Shown: piece by piece, positions 23,548 to 31,034 of the stretch
Position numbering within the stretch: position 1 is the first letter of the stretch
Layout of the letters: every line of letters starts with the position of its first letter
From: JAKJBL01 sp964461335
Lineage (GTDB): Bacteria > Bacillota > Clostridia > Christensenellales > CAG-138
Direction of reading: 5' to 3'
Length of the DNA: 31,034 nt
Assembly: GCA_964461335.1 (NCBI GenBank)
Contig: CAYWTY010000016.1
Coordinates: 1 to 31,034 of the forward strand
Notes under the pieces: model-generated
Told to the model about the DNA's origin: nothing
Databases searched by the model: none
What the model saw: the letters and a program-made list of their open reading frames with translations, nothing else
Position numbers and translations under genes: made by a program

Positions 23548-24165
23548 TTGAGCAAGGTTCTTATATTTATTATTGTCTTTGCTGCATTATTAGCTGCAGC
23601 GCTTATTTGGCCGGTTCGGCTAAAAGTAAATTTACGCTTGGATATGCCGCGTGGCGCAAAAGCGCAAATCAATATCTGCTTTTATGGCGGGCTGTTTCGC
23701 TTATCCTATTTGCTTGAAGCAAATCTGTTAAAAAAACCCTCTCTTTTTGTGTTTATAAACAAAGGCAGCGAGGAGCCAAGAATAATTTGGAGACCAGGGC
23801 AAGGCAGCCCTCGCGAAGGACGAATGAAGTTTCCGCTAAAAAGCATATGGGAGCATGTTTTGCTTAAACGCCTTTATATTAACGGTGAAATAGGGGTTAA
23901 GGATGATGCGTTTTTAGCAGTTATGCTTGCAGGCGCTTCTTCTGTTGCGCTGCAATGCGTGCTTTTTGCCTGCTGCGCTGCAGAATTTCATAAAGCACTT
24001 TCAATAAAGATACTGCCAGATTTTACAAAAGATATATTTAACCTAAAATTGGAAGGCATAGCGGATTGCCCTCCGATACATATTATTAGCGCTATAGTAA
24101 TATGGCATTTGAAAAATAGAAAGGGGCAAATGGCGGCATGGCGCATCCTATCGAAAACATCATGA
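23548..24165 (+). CDS. ytfI: DUF2953-like membrane protein (YtfI type)
   Basis: The 205-aa protein has an N-terminal helix (about 4-22), a soluble middle with the pattern RLKVNLRLDMPRGAKAQINI and CFYGGLFRLSYLLE typical of DUF2953 proteins, and a hydrophobic segment near residues 125-140. DUF2953 genes usually precede gerW/ytfJ in spore-formers, as here. The role is not known; it is thought to be sporulation-linked. The start is TTG 23548, with the G-run GGGGGG about 9 nt upstream. An in-frame ATG at 23512 lies inside the terminator stem and is unlikely. It overlaps gerW by 28 nt. Confidence 0.75.
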   Translation: MSKVLIFIIVFAALLAAALIWPVRLKVNLRLDMPRGAKAQINICFYGGLFRLSYLLEANLLKKPSLFVFINKGSEEPRIIWRPGQGSPREGRMKFPLKSIWEHVLLKRLYINGEIGVKDDAFLAVMLAGASSVALQCVLFACCAAEFHKALSIKILPDFTKDIFNLKLEGIADCPPIHIISAIVIWHLKNRKGQMAAWRILSKTS

Positions 24166-24602
24166 AGACAACCATGGAACAACTCAAGGAAATGGTTGAT
24201 GTCAATACTATTATTGGCGACCCTATAATGACTGGGAGCGATACTGTAATTGTTCCGGTCTCGCGGGTATGTCTCGGGTTTCTTTCCGGCGGCGGGGAAT
24301 ACGGGATTAAGGGCGGGCATGGAGCGGAAGGCACAGAGGCAGCACCAAGAGAAAGCACGCATCCTTTTGCAGGCACATCCGTAGCAGGCATGAACCTTAC
24401 GCCCATGGCATTTCTTGCAATAAATGCAGGTGTTGTTCATGTTCTGCCTGCAAATTACAGCTGTACGCTGGATCGCATTATTCAAATGGTGCCGGAATCT
24501 TTAAGGGAGCTTGATAGAATTATAAAAGAGGCATGCAGTTATAAGCATGACTCTAAGCTTCAGGAAAAAAGCGAGGCACAGCCTGCCAGCCCTGCAGAAT
24601 GA
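24138..24602 (+). CDS. gerW: GerW (YtfJ) family sporulation protein
   Basis: YtfJ/GerW proteins are made during sporulation and affect spore germination in Bacillus; the molecular role is not settled. The 154-aa protein shows the family pattern: MAHPIENIMKTTMEQLKEMV, VNTIIGDPI, TVIVPVSRVCLGFLSGGGEY, a Gly-rich GIKGGHGAEG, FAGTSVAGMNLTPMAFL and VLPANY. The C-terminal tail from about 115 is charged and variable. It overlaps the DUF2953 gene by 28 nt. Its presence is one of the main hints that this organism comes from a spore-forming lineage. Confidence 0.93.
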   Translation: MAHPIENIMKTTMEQLKEMVDVNTIIGDPIMTGSDTVIVPVSRVCLGFLSGGGEYGIKGGHGAEGTEAAPRESTHPFAGTSVAGMNLTPMAFLAINAGVVHVLPANYSCTLDRIIQMVPESLRELDRIIKEACSYKHDSKLQEKSEAQPASPAE

Positions 24603-24626
24603 ATCTAAGCAAAAACAGGTGAGTTA

Positions 24627-25748
24627 ATGAAGGCAAAGTGGCTTTGCGCATTGCTTGGGATTATATTTGCTTTTGCAGGTGCAGCAGTATCGCTTGCTGC
24701 GCCTGAAGCTTATTCTTCTGCTTGCGCAGCGGTTATAATGGATGGCAAAACTACGCGCGTGCTTGCTGCCCAAAATGCGCATACACGCTTGCCAATGGCA
24801 AGCACAACAAAAATAATGACAGCTTTGGTTGCGCTTGAAACTTCAAAGCTTAATGAGCTCGTTACTGTGCCAAAGGAAGCCTACGGCAAGGAAGGGTCGA
24901 GCATTTATTTGAATTTGGGCGAAAAGCTGACTATGGAAGACCTGCTTTATGGCCTTATGCTTGCTTCAGGCAATGACGCAGCAGTCTCTATTGCAATGCA
25001 TTTGGGGGGCTCAGTTGAAGGGTTTGCCGAAATGATGAACCAACGCGCAGCAGCACTTGGCTGCACAAACACCCACTTCGTAACCCCAAACGGGCTCCAT
25101 GATGCAGAGCACTATTCATCTGCCTATGATATGGCGCTCATTGCAAGCGCAGCAATGAAGAACCCGACTTTCCGCACAATTGTTAATACAAAATATAAGC
25201 AGACATCATCCGGCGACATTGTCAGAACCTTTAAAAATAAGAATAAGCTGTTATGGCAGTACGAAGGCGGCAATGGCATAAAAACAGGGTTTACAAAAGC
25301 TTCCGGGCGCTGCCTTGTGTTTTCTGCAGAGCGCGAGGGTAAAACAATAGTAGGCGCTGTTCTTAATGCTCCGGATATGTGGAACGCCTCAAAGAGTTTG
25401 CTCGACTATGGGTTTAAAGCATACACCTGGCGGAAGTTTGTAAGCTCAAAAGAAACATTTTGTGTAGTTAAAATAGATAAAGGTGTAGAACCCACCTTGG
25501 AAATCCTTCCGGAAGAGGATATACTAATACCGCTAAGGAATGAAGAAGCAGAAGAAGCTGTTACATTAAGGGTAACCTGCCCAAAAACTTTGCTTGCCCC
25601 TATACAGCAAGGGCAGCGGGTAGGAGAAATTGAGGCATGGTGTGACGGCAGGCTGCTTTCAAGTGTTCCTCTAAGCGCAGCTGAAACTGTAATGCGCAAG
25701 GAATATCCGTATTATTTAAAGGAGCTTGTGCGCGGTTGGCTTGGGTAG
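24627..25748 (+). CDS. dacF: D-alanyl-D-alanine carboxypeptidase (DacF/PBP5 type)
   Basis: It trims the terminal D-Ala from peptidoglycan pentapeptides. The 373-aa protein has a signal peptide (about 1-25), the serine-type active site STTK (Ser59, Lys62), SGN (114-116) and KTG (219-221), then a C-terminal beta domain (about 255-350) typical of PBP5/6. The last residues (YYLKELVRGWLG) could form an amphipathic membrane anchor. AGGTGAG precedes the ATG. In Bacillota dacF/dacB genes often lie near gerW, scp and rluB genes; scpAB are absent here. Confidence 0.94.
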   Translation: MKAKWLCALLGIIFAFAGAAVSLAAPEAYSSACAAVIMDGKTTRVLAAQNAHTRLPMASTTKIMTALVALETSKLNELVTVPKEAYGKEGSSIYLNLGEKLTMEDLLYGLMLASGNDAAVSIAMHLGGSVEGFAEMMNQRAAALGCTNTHFVTPNGLHDAEHYSSAYDMALIASAAMKNPTFRTIVNTKYKQTSSGDIVRTFKNKNKLLWQYEGGNGIKTGFTKASGRCLVFSAEREGKTIVGAVLNAPDMWNASKSLLDYGFKAYTWRKFVSSKETFCVVKIDKGVEPTLEILPEEDILIPLRNEEAEEAVTLRVTCPKTLLAPIQQGQRVGEIEAWCDGRLLSSVPLSAAETVMRKEYPYYLKELVRGWLG

Positions 25749-25766
25749 AATCCCGGATGGTAAGGA

Positions 25767-26495
25767 ATGCGACTGCAAAAATATCTTTCACAAGCAGGCA
25801 TAGCCTCCAGAAGGCAATGTGAGGAGTATATTCAACAGGGGCGGGTTTGCGTAAACGGCGAAATCGCTGAACTTGGCTCTACCGTAAACCCGGAGAAGGA
25901 TATTATTATGTTTGACAACTCGCTCGTAAGGCAAACCTTTGAGCGGGTTGTCATTCTTTTTAATAAACCACGCGGCGTAATATGCACAAACAGCGACCCT
26001 CAGGGCAGAAAAACAGTAAGCGATTATTTTTCAGACTTACCTTTTAGGTTGTATAGCGCAGGAAGACTCGATTTTAACTCTCAAGGCCTGCTCATCATGA
26101 CAAATGACGGAGCGCTCTCGCTCAAGCTTACCCACCCGCGATACAGCATCCCAAAAACATACAATGCAATTTGCGATGGTGTGCTTACACCAAGTCAAAT
26201 AACATGCCTCAGGCAAGGGCTTAAGCTTGATGATGGCATGACTTTGCCTGCGCGTGTTGAGAATGTGAGAAAAGCCGAACCTTTCGGAACAAGTTTTTCT
26301 ATAACCATTTATGAGGGACGTAACCGCCAGGTAAGGCGCATGCTCGAAGCAGTAGGGCGCAAAACATTATTTCTCAGCAGGGAGAAAATCGGCAGACTCA
26401 GCCTTAAAGGGCTTTCGATAGGAGAGTGGAGATATGCTTCAAGCCAAGATTTGGCTTGGCTCGATAGCCTGCCTAACGATAAGGAACAATTATAG
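25767..26495 (+). CDS. rluB: RluB/RsuA-family rRNA pseudouridine synthase
   Basis: The 242-aa enzyme isomerises a uridine in rRNA. It has an N-terminal S4 domain (MRLQKYLSQAGIASRRQCEE, then VCVNGEIA), the family motif GRLDFNSQGLLIMTNDG with catalytic Asp102, and YEGRNRQVRRMLEAVG near the C-terminus. The start is the typical one for the family, although AAGGA directly touches the ATG and the better spaced GGATGG is weak. It follows dacF by 18 nt. RluB (23S) is favoured over RsuA (16S) by context in Bacillota. Confidence 0.92.
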   Translation: MRLQKYLSQAGIASRRQCEEYIQQGRVCVNGEIAELGSTVNPEKDIIMFDNSLVRQTFERVVILFNKPRGVICTNSDPQGRKTVSDYFSDLPFRLYSAGRLDFNSQGLLIMTNDGALSLKLTHPRYSIPKTYNAICDGVLTPSQITCLRQGLKLDDGMTLPARVENVRKAEPFGTSFSITIYEGRNRQVRRMLEAVGRKTLFLSREKIGRLSLKGLSIGEWRYASSQDLAWLDSLPNDKEQL

Positions 26496-26580
26496 CAGAG
26501 CAGTTATTGCATTTGTTAGGTATAATATGCCAGTTCTGTGCGGTTTGGGATTTGTAACTTTAATATTTTTTAAAACATGC

Positions 26581-26610
26581 TTGAAATCCTATTGTTTTTA
26601 ATGTTAGAAT
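26581..26610 (+). promoter_or_regulatory. Promoter of the oxaloacetate decarboxylase operon
   Basis: TTGAAA (26581-26586) and TAGAAT (26605-26610) are 18 nt apart, with TG at 26602-26603 giving an extended -10. The leader to the first gene is about 115 nt. A second TATAAT at 26521-26526 lacks a -35 box. I see no known riboswitch and no clear Rex operator in the 236-nt gap. Confidence 0.6.
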
Positions 26611-26731
26611 GGCTGTGTATTAAAATGAGGGAGTATGTGGCGTTTTGTCGGTTTAAATAACAGACAGCCATAAATATTGTTTAACAGGTAGTCCAAACTA
26701 TAATTATTGCTTTTAACAGGAGGTGAAAGTT

Positions 26732-27133
26732 ATGCAAATCACAGGGTGGGGAGTCATGGCTCTAGGTATTGGTATAGTCTTCCTTGGGTTGATATCGCTT
26801 GTATATATCAGCAAGCTCATGAGCTCTATGTGTAGACTATCGGGCGACGGCTCCAAAAAGGCGAAGGAGCAACCAGTAAAACCTGCTCCAGCAAAGATGC
26901 CTGCAGCTGCTGTTGAAGCTGTGCCAAACAGGCAGCAGTTTACTGCTGCTGTAGCAGCTACAATAGCGACCTATATGGGCAGCGAGCCTGCAGGGCTGAG
27001 GATTCATTCAATTCAGCCAGCAAGCGAAGCGCCAAATAGAAATGAGTTTGTTGCAGCAGTTTCTGCAGCTGTAGCAACGCAGGTTGGCGGCGACGCTTCA
27101 AGCTTTGTTATACATTCTATCCGCCAGGTGTAA
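26732..27133 (+). CDS. Oxaloacetate decarboxylase gamma-like subunit with duplicated C-terminal motif
   Basis: Gamma-type subunits hold the alpha and beta subunits of sodium-pumping decarboxylases together at the membrane. The 133-aa protein has one N-terminal helix (about 5-27), a charged and Pro/Ala-rich linker (about 37-64) and two copies of a 30-residue motif (65-94 and 101-130). Both copies begin PNR..F.AAV and end IHSI, with 15 of 30 identical residues. One such AA(I/V)xAAxA...G...IxSI unit is normal at the end of OadG-like proteins. I start at ATG 26732, since AGGAGGTGA lies just upstream; the in-frame GTG at 26723 would fall within it. It is first in the operon. Confidence 0.82.
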   Translation: MQITGWGVMALGIGIVFLGLISLVYISKLMSSMCRLSGDGSKKAKEQPVKPAPAKMPAAAVEAVPNRQQFTAAVAATIATYMGSEPAGLRIHSIQPASEAPNRNEFVAAVSAAVATQVGGDASSFVIHSIRQV

Positions 27134-27193
27134 GGCCTGTTTTAACGAATTCGGCGTTTAGCCGTTAAGAAAAGATTATCAGGAGGAACTCAA

Positions 27194-27589
27194 ATGCGTA
27201 AATTCCTTGTTAATGTCAATGGCACATCTTATGAAATCTTAGTTGAAGAACTAAGCGGCGCTGCTGCTGCTCCAGTTGCAGCTATGCCGAATGCTGCCCC
27301 TGCTCCTGTGCCTGTAGCAGCACCTGTTCAAGCCCCTGCGCCTGCTCCAGTTGCAGCGCACCCTGTTGTTGCAGGCGGGCAAAGCGTTAATTCTCCAATG
27401 CCTGGCAGTATTCTTGCTGTTAATGTTAAAGCAGGAGATTCTGTTAACGAAGGCGACGTGCTGATGATACTCGAAGCAATGAAAATGGAAAACGAAATCA
27501 TGGCTCCAGGGGCTGGAACTGTTTCTTCAGTGAATGTTTCTGTGGGAGCATCTGTAAATACCGGGGACGTGCTTTGTGTTCTTGGTTAG
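27194..27589 (+). CDS. Biotin carboxyl carrier subunit of the decarboxylase
   Basis: This free-standing carrier shuttles the carboxyl group from the alpha subunit to the beta subunit. The 131-aa protein has a short N-terminal beta segment (MRKFLVNVNGTSYEI), an Ala/Pro/Val-rich flexible linker (about 22-60) and a biotinyl domain (about 64-131) with EAMKMEN, the biotin-accepting Lys97, and the PMPGSI entry. In many organisms this domain is fused to the C-terminus of OadA; here it is a separate gene between the gamma-like and beta genes. AGGAGGAA precedes the ATG. Confidence 0.92.
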   Translation: MRKFLVNVNGTSYEILVEELSGAAAAPVAAMPNAAPAPVPVAAPVQAPAPAPVAAHPVVAGGQSVNSPMPGSILAVNVKAGDSVNEGDVLMILEAMKMENEIMAPGAGTVSSVNVSVGASVNTGDVLCVLG

Positions 27590-27621
27590 TATGTGTAAGT
27601 ATAATTTAAGGAGTACATGCG

Positions 27622-28806
27622 ATGAAAGCATTTATTGATTTTCTGGGCACCACAGGCTTTGCCCTGATTAGCGCGGATTGGCGTGTGCTGATTATGATTG
27701 GCGTTGCATGTGTGCTCCTCTATTTGGCAATCGTCAGGCAGTTCGAGCCTTTGCTTCTGCTTCCAATTGCATTTGGTATGCTCTTAACGAACCTCCCTGG
27801 GGCAGGGATGTACCATGCAGAGCTCTTCTCAGGCGGGAGCGTTCAATGGGGTGTGTTTGATAAAACCGCAGGTTTAATCGACTATCTCTATCTTGGCGTA
27901 AAGCTTGGCATCTACCCATCAATTATCTTTATGGGTGTTGGCGCAATGACTGACTTCGGGCCGCTAATTGCTGACCCTAAAAGCCTTTTAATGGGCGCAG
28001 CTGCGCAGCTTGGGATTTTCATTACTTTTATTGGCGCACTTTGGCTCACAGAGCTATTCCCGGAGCTTGCGTTCGGGTTTCGCGAGGCATCCTCAATAGG
28101 CATAATCGGAGGCGCGGACGGGCCTACCGCAATATATGTTACAACGCAGCTTGCGCCTGATTTGCTTGGGCCTGTTGCAGTTGCCGCATATTCGTATATG
28201 GCGCTTGTGCCTGTAATTCAGCCGCCAATTATGAAGGCGCTAACAACAAAAGCAGAACGAAGGATTACAATGGAGCAGCTAAGGCCGGTATCCAAAGCAG
28301 AAAAGGTGCTCTTCCCAATAGTTGTAACAATCTTCGTTTCAATGCTTGTGCCGTCTGCAACGCCTTTGGTAGGGTTCTTAATGCTTGGCAACCTCTTCCG
28401 TGAATGCGGCGTTACTGAGCGGCTTTCAAAAACAGCGCAGAACGAGCTTATAAATATTGTAACGATATTCCTTGGGATTTCTGTTGGCGCAACTGCTACT
28501 GCAGCCTCGTTCTTAAGCCCACGCACATTAATAATACTTGCACTTGGTGTTATCGCATTTTCAGGCGGAACAGCATGCGGGGTGCTCCTTGGCAAGTTGA
28601 TGAACCTTGTTTCAAAAAAGCCCATCAACCCGCTTATTGGTTCTGCAGGCGTATCTGCTGTACCTATGGCAGCCCGTGTTTCGCAGGTAGTAGCCCAAAA
28701 GGATAAGCCAGGCAACTTCATCCTGATGCACGCAATGGGCCCGAATGTAGCAGGCGTCATTGGCTCTGCGATTGCAGCAGGCGTGTTCCTGTCGCTGTTT
28801 AAATAA
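27622..28806 (+). CDS. oadB: Sodium-pumping decarboxylase beta subunit
   Basis: The beta subunit decarboxylates carboxybiotin and moves Na+ outward. The 394-aa protein is very hydrophobic (about nine to eleven helices) and has the key motif SIGIIGGADGPTAIYVTT, in which Asp is the ion-binding residue in known OadB proteins, and later GNLFRECGVTERL and ISVGATATA. The same family serves methylmalonyl-CoA and glutaconyl-CoA decarboxylases; the alpha subunit downstream decides for oxaloacetate. The N-terminal part of about 90 residues carries extra hydrophobic segments. AAGGAG precedes the ATG by 8 nt. Confidence 0.93.
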   Translation: MKAFIDFLGTTGFALISADWRVLIMIGVACVLLYLAIVRQFEPLLLLPIAFGMLLTNLPGAGMYHAELFSGGSVQWGVFDKTAGLIDYLYLGVKLGIYPSIIFMGVGAMTDFGPLIADPKSLLMGAAAQLGIFITFIGALWLTELFPELAFGFREASSIGIIGGADGPTAIYVTTQLAPDLLGPVAVAAYSYMALVPVIQPPIMKALTTKAERRITMEQLRPVSKAEKVLFPIVVTIFVSMLVPSATPLVGFLMLGNLFRECGVTERLSKTAQNELINIVTIFLGISVGATATAASFLSPRTLIILALGVIAFSGGTACGVLLGKLMNLVSKKPINPLIGSAGVSAVPMAARVSQVVAQKDKPGNFILMHAMGPNVAGVIGSAIAAGVFLSLFK

Positions 28807-28821
28807 GGAGGAAGATATAGT

Positions 28822-30276
28822 TTGGCAAAGAAGCTTTTTATAACAGATACAATTTTGCGCGATGCGCACCAATCGCAGGCTGCTACGCGCATGCGCACTG
28901 AGGATATGCTCCCTGCGTGCGAAATTTTAGACAGCATTGGCTATTGGTCGCTTGAATGCTGGGGCGGCGCAACATTTGACAGCTGCCTTCGCTTCTTAAA
29001 CGAAGACCCGTGGGATAGACTCAGGCAGCTTAAGAAGGCGCTCCCAAACACTAAGCTGCAAATGCTTTTTCGCGGGCAGAATATCTTGGGTTACAAGCAT
29101 TATGCTGATGACGTAGTTGAGCAGTTCTGCCGCAAAGCAATAGAAAACGGCATTGAAGTTGTTAGAATTTTTGATGCGCTCAACGATATCCGCAACTTAG
29201 AAGCTGCCATTAAATTTACAAAAAAGTATGGCGGACATTGCGAGCCTGCAATCAGCTACACCATAAGCCCTGTACATAATGAGGATTATTTTGTAAAAAT
29301 GGCAAAAGAGCTTGTGCAGATGGGCGCTGATACAATCTGCATTAAGGATATGGCAAACCTTCTGCTTCCTTATGCAGCATATTCACTTGTAAAGCGCCTT
29401 AAGCAGGAAATTAATATTCCTATTCACCTGCATACGCATAACAGCACTGGCACAGGGGATATGACATACCTCATGGCAGTTCAGGCAGGCGTTGACATCG
29501 TAGACTGCGCACTCTCGCCAATGGGCAATGGCACAGCGCAGCCTGCAACAGAACCGCTTGTTGCAACGCTCAAAGACACAGAATACGACACAGGGCTTGA
29601 TCTTCTAAAGTTAGTTGAAGCTGCAAAGTATTTCCGCGGCGTAGCAGAGCGGCTCACAAAAGAGGGCAGCCTTGACCCGAAGGTTCTAAGCGTGGATGTT
29701 AATACGCTGCTCTACCAAGTTCCCGGAGGAATGCTCTCAAACTTGATTTCGCAGCTTAAGCAGGCAAACGCTGAGGACAAATACTATGACGTTCTTGAAG
29801 AAATCCCGCGCGTGCGTAAAGATTTCGGCTACCCGCCTCTTGTAACGCCCACAAGCCAGATTGTTGGCTCCCAGGCTGTTTTTAATATACTTGGCGGCGG
29901 CCCGTACAAAACGTTTACAAAAGAGTCAAAAGCGCTCCTGCGCGGTGAATACGGACGCCTTCCTGGTGAGGTCAATGAGGAAGTCCGTAAAATGGCAATT
30001 GGCGATGAGGAAGTCATAACAGGGCGGCCTGCAGATTTGCTTAAGCCTGAGCTCGACAAATACCGCGAAGAAATCAAAGACTATATTGAGCAGGAAGAAG
30101 ATGTTTTAAGCTATGCGCTCTTCCCGCAGGTTGCGCTCAAGTTCTTTGAGGCACGCAAGGAGGCAAAAAACCCAAAACCCGCTGCGCCTATAGTACAGGC
30201 AGCGCCTATACAGCAAGTGCAGCAAAAAGCCCCTGAAGGCGTAACAATGCTCTATGTTGAGGATTTAACAGTTTAG
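28822..30276 (+). CDS. oadA: Oxaloacetate decarboxylase alpha subunit (carboxyltransferase)
   Basis: The alpha subunit moves the carboxyl group from oxaloacetate to biotin, giving pyruvate. The 484-aa protein has a TIM-barrel HMGL-like domain (LRDAHQSQAATRMRT, MLFRGQN, the active-site Lys in CIKDMA, the metal-binding His pair in HLHTHNS) and the PYC/OADA domain to about 450. A Pro/Ala/Gln-rich tail follows, ending MLYVEDLTV, where a biotinyl domain would be in fused homologues; the biotin carrier is a separate gene here. The start is TTG 28822 with AAGGAGGAA upstream. Pyruvate carboxylase subunit B is the only serious alternative, and the OadB neighbour argues against it. A strong terminator follows. 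Confidence 0.93.
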   Translation: MAKKLFITDTILRDAHQSQAATRMRTEDMLPACEILDSIGYWSLECWGGATFDSCLRFLNEDPWDRLRQLKKALPNTKLQMLFRGQNILGYKHYADDVVEQFCRKAIENGIEVVRIFDALNDIRNLEAAIKFTKKYGGHCEPAISYTISPVHNEDYFVKMAKELVQMGADTICIKDMANLLLPYAAYSLVKRLKQEINIPIHLHTHNSTGTGDMTYLMAVQAGVDIVDCALSPMGNGTAQPATEPLVATLKDTEYDTGLDLLKLVEAAKYFRGVAERLTKEGSLDPKVLSVDVNTLLYQVPGGMLSNLISQLKQANAEDKYYDVLEEIPRVRKDFGYPPLVTPTSQIVGSQAVFNILGGGPYKTFTKESKALLRGEYGRLPGEVNEEVRKMAIGDEEVITGRPADLLKPELDKYREEIKDYIEQEEDVLSYALFPQVALKFFEARKEAKNPKPAAPIVQAAPIQQVQQKAPEGVTMLYVEDLTV

Positions 30277-30322
30277 CGCAGTGTGCTTGGGTCAACCTAA
30301 CATTATATATTAGTTTGAATAT

Positions 30323-30353
30323 GCAAAAATCGCGTCTGCAGCGCGATTTTTGC
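30323..30353 (+). terminator. Bidirectional intrinsic terminator after oadA
   Basis: GCAAAAATCGCG (30323-30334) and CGCGATTTTTGC (30342-30353) are a perfect 12-bp inverted repeat with a 7-nt loop. The A-run and T-run flanking the GC core let it work in both directions. It closes the decarboxylase operon. Confidence 0.88.
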
Positions 30354-30489
30354 GCTCAATAGTAAAACATATTTTCGGGTGAGCTGCCTGTTTTTAAAGC
30401 AGTCGCATTTGTAAAAGATGACTCTATGTGCGTATTTAGGTTATACTTGTCTTGTATGAACAAGTGGTCAGAAACGGATGGTGCTGAAG

Positions 30490-31034
30490 ATGAAGCATAT
30501 CCCGAATATACTTTCCTCTATGCGTATTGCAATGGTTGGCGTCTTTATCTTTCTCTTTACTCGCGAAATGTTCTTTGCAGCCTTGGGTATATACTTACTT
30601 GCAATAGCTACAGATTCGCTTGATGGCTACCTTGCACGGCGCAATAACTGGACTTCGGATGTAGGCAAGGTGCTCGACCCCCTTGCAGATAAGCTCATGC
30701 TTATTGCAGCCTTAATATGCTTCCTTCTTAAGGGGTGGATTCCGCTATGGCTCGTAATGATTGTTGCAGGCAAGGAGTTGCTGATGATAGTCGGCGGTAT
30801 CCTGCTTTGGAAGCGCGAAGTTGTCGTATATGCGGATTGGTTCGGGAAGTCGGCAACAGGGTTTTTTAATGCTGGTGTTGTTGCTACAATGTGCAAACAT
30901 TTTTGGCAATGGATAGCTTATTGGAACATTGTGCTGCTCTTAATTGCTATGCTGCTTGCTGTAATTGCGCTTATACACTATGCAAGGAAAAATGTATTCA
31001 ACAAGAAAGTTGACAAACCCGCCAGCAATGGGTA
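30490..31034 (+). CDS. pgsA: CDP-alcohol phosphatidyltransferase, probably phosphatidylglycerophosphate synthase (partial)
   Basis: The frame runs from ATG 30490 to the end of the window without a stop (181 codons seen). It starts MKHIPNILSSMRIA, the usual PgsA opening, and holds the complete CDP-alcohol transferase motif D-G-x2-A-R-x8-G-x3-D-x3-D, in DSLDGYLARR followed by GKVLDPLADK. Several helices follow. PgsA makes phosphatidylglycerol phosphate from CDP-diacylglycerol and glycerol-3-phosphate. Another in-frame ATG lies at 30478; neither has a strong ribosome-binding site. A TATACT box at 30442-30447 may be the -10 of its promoter. The 3' end is cut by the window, though the charged tail seen suggests the gene is nearly complete. 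Confidence 0.88.
   Translation, partial: MKHIPNILSSMRIAMVGVFIFLFTREMFFAALGIYLLAIATDSLDGYLARRNNWTSDVGKVLDPLADKLMLIAALICFLLKGWIPLWLVMIVAGKELLMIVGGILLWKREVVVYADWFGKSATGFFNAGVVATMCKHFWQWIAYWNIVLLLIAMLLAVIALIHYARKNVFNKKVDKPASNG

Noticed and set aside
26527..26601. Short ORF of 24 codons (MPVLCGLGFV...) before the decarboxylase promoter
   Set aside because: There is no ribosome-binding site and it lies upstream of the better promoter.
26611..26669. GGCTGT...ACAGCC inverted repeat in the decarboxylase leader as a riboswitch
   Set aside because: The left arm lies at or before the predicted start of transcription, pairing is short and interrupted, and no known riboswitch core is present.
26676..26690. 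Rex operator ahead of the decarboxylase operon
   Set aside because: ATTGTTTAACAGG has only a half-site likeness and no symmetric partner.
28218..28937. Minus-strand ORF of 239 codons across oadB and oadA
   Set aside because: It is a shadow frame spanning two clear genes, with no family likeness.

Overview
The window reads as chromosomal DNA of a low-to-mid GC anaerobic member of the Bacillota, most likely class Clostridia. Support comes from the redox repressor Rex, a NadD-YqeK fusion next to rsfS, a GerW/YtfJ plus DUF2953 sporulation pair, a DacF-type carboxypeptidase, purine-rich Shine-Dalgarno sites and a sodium-pumping oxaloacetate decarboxylase operon. A narrower placement (for example Christensenellales) is only a guess. 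I see no rRNA, tRNA, CRISPR array, prophage or complete insertion sequence.

Layout. 1-1250 (minus strand): a four-helix membrane protein of unknown function, then a 47-residue Asn/Gln-rich mini-protein ending in a clear intrinsic terminator. 1345-1506: a 162-bp imperfect palindrome that looks like a MITE, placed between a TATAAT box and nadD. 1537-3080: nadD-yqeK fusion and rsfS (NAD synthesis, nucleotide hydrolysis, ribosome silencing). 3115-3744 (minus): rex, with its own promoter. 3949-4521: xanthine phosphoribosyltransferase. 4546-9655: a two-component system transcribed divergently from a three-gene ABC-2 exporter, with two palindromes in the shared promoter region. 9785-18103: a long co-directional run of pyrimidine-nucleoside phosphorylase, polA, coaE, a lytic transglycosylase, a family 5 solute-binding lipoprotein, lspA and rluD. 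18237-20162: a P1B-type Zn/Cd/Pb ATPase. 20264-23461: a tightly packed FHA / SEDS (FtsW-RodA) / class B PBP triad closed by a hairpin terminator. 23548-26495: DUF2953, GerW, DacF and RluB. 26732-30276: oxaloacetate decarboxylase operon in the order gamma-like, biotin carrier, beta, alpha, followed by a strong terminator. 30490-end: the start of pgsA.

How the genes work together. The sensor kinase and LuxR-type regulator probably control the adjacent ABC exporter. The SEDS protein and PBP should form a glycan polymerase/transpeptidase pair with a membrane-anchored but degenerate FHA protein as possible accessory. The decarboxylase operon should couple oxaloacetate decarboxylation to sodium export and fits fermentative anaerobic metabolism.

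Most of the window is ordinary housekeeping DNA and I do not see a clearly new multi-gene system. The points most worth a second look are the MITE-like palindrome, the short Asn/Gln-rich gene beside a membrane protein with a possible degenerate Mrr-like fold, the paired palindromes between the two-component and exporter operons, the degenerate FHA protein, and the duplicated C-terminal motif in the decarboxylase gamma-like subunit. All assignments come from reading motifs and composition; no database search was run.
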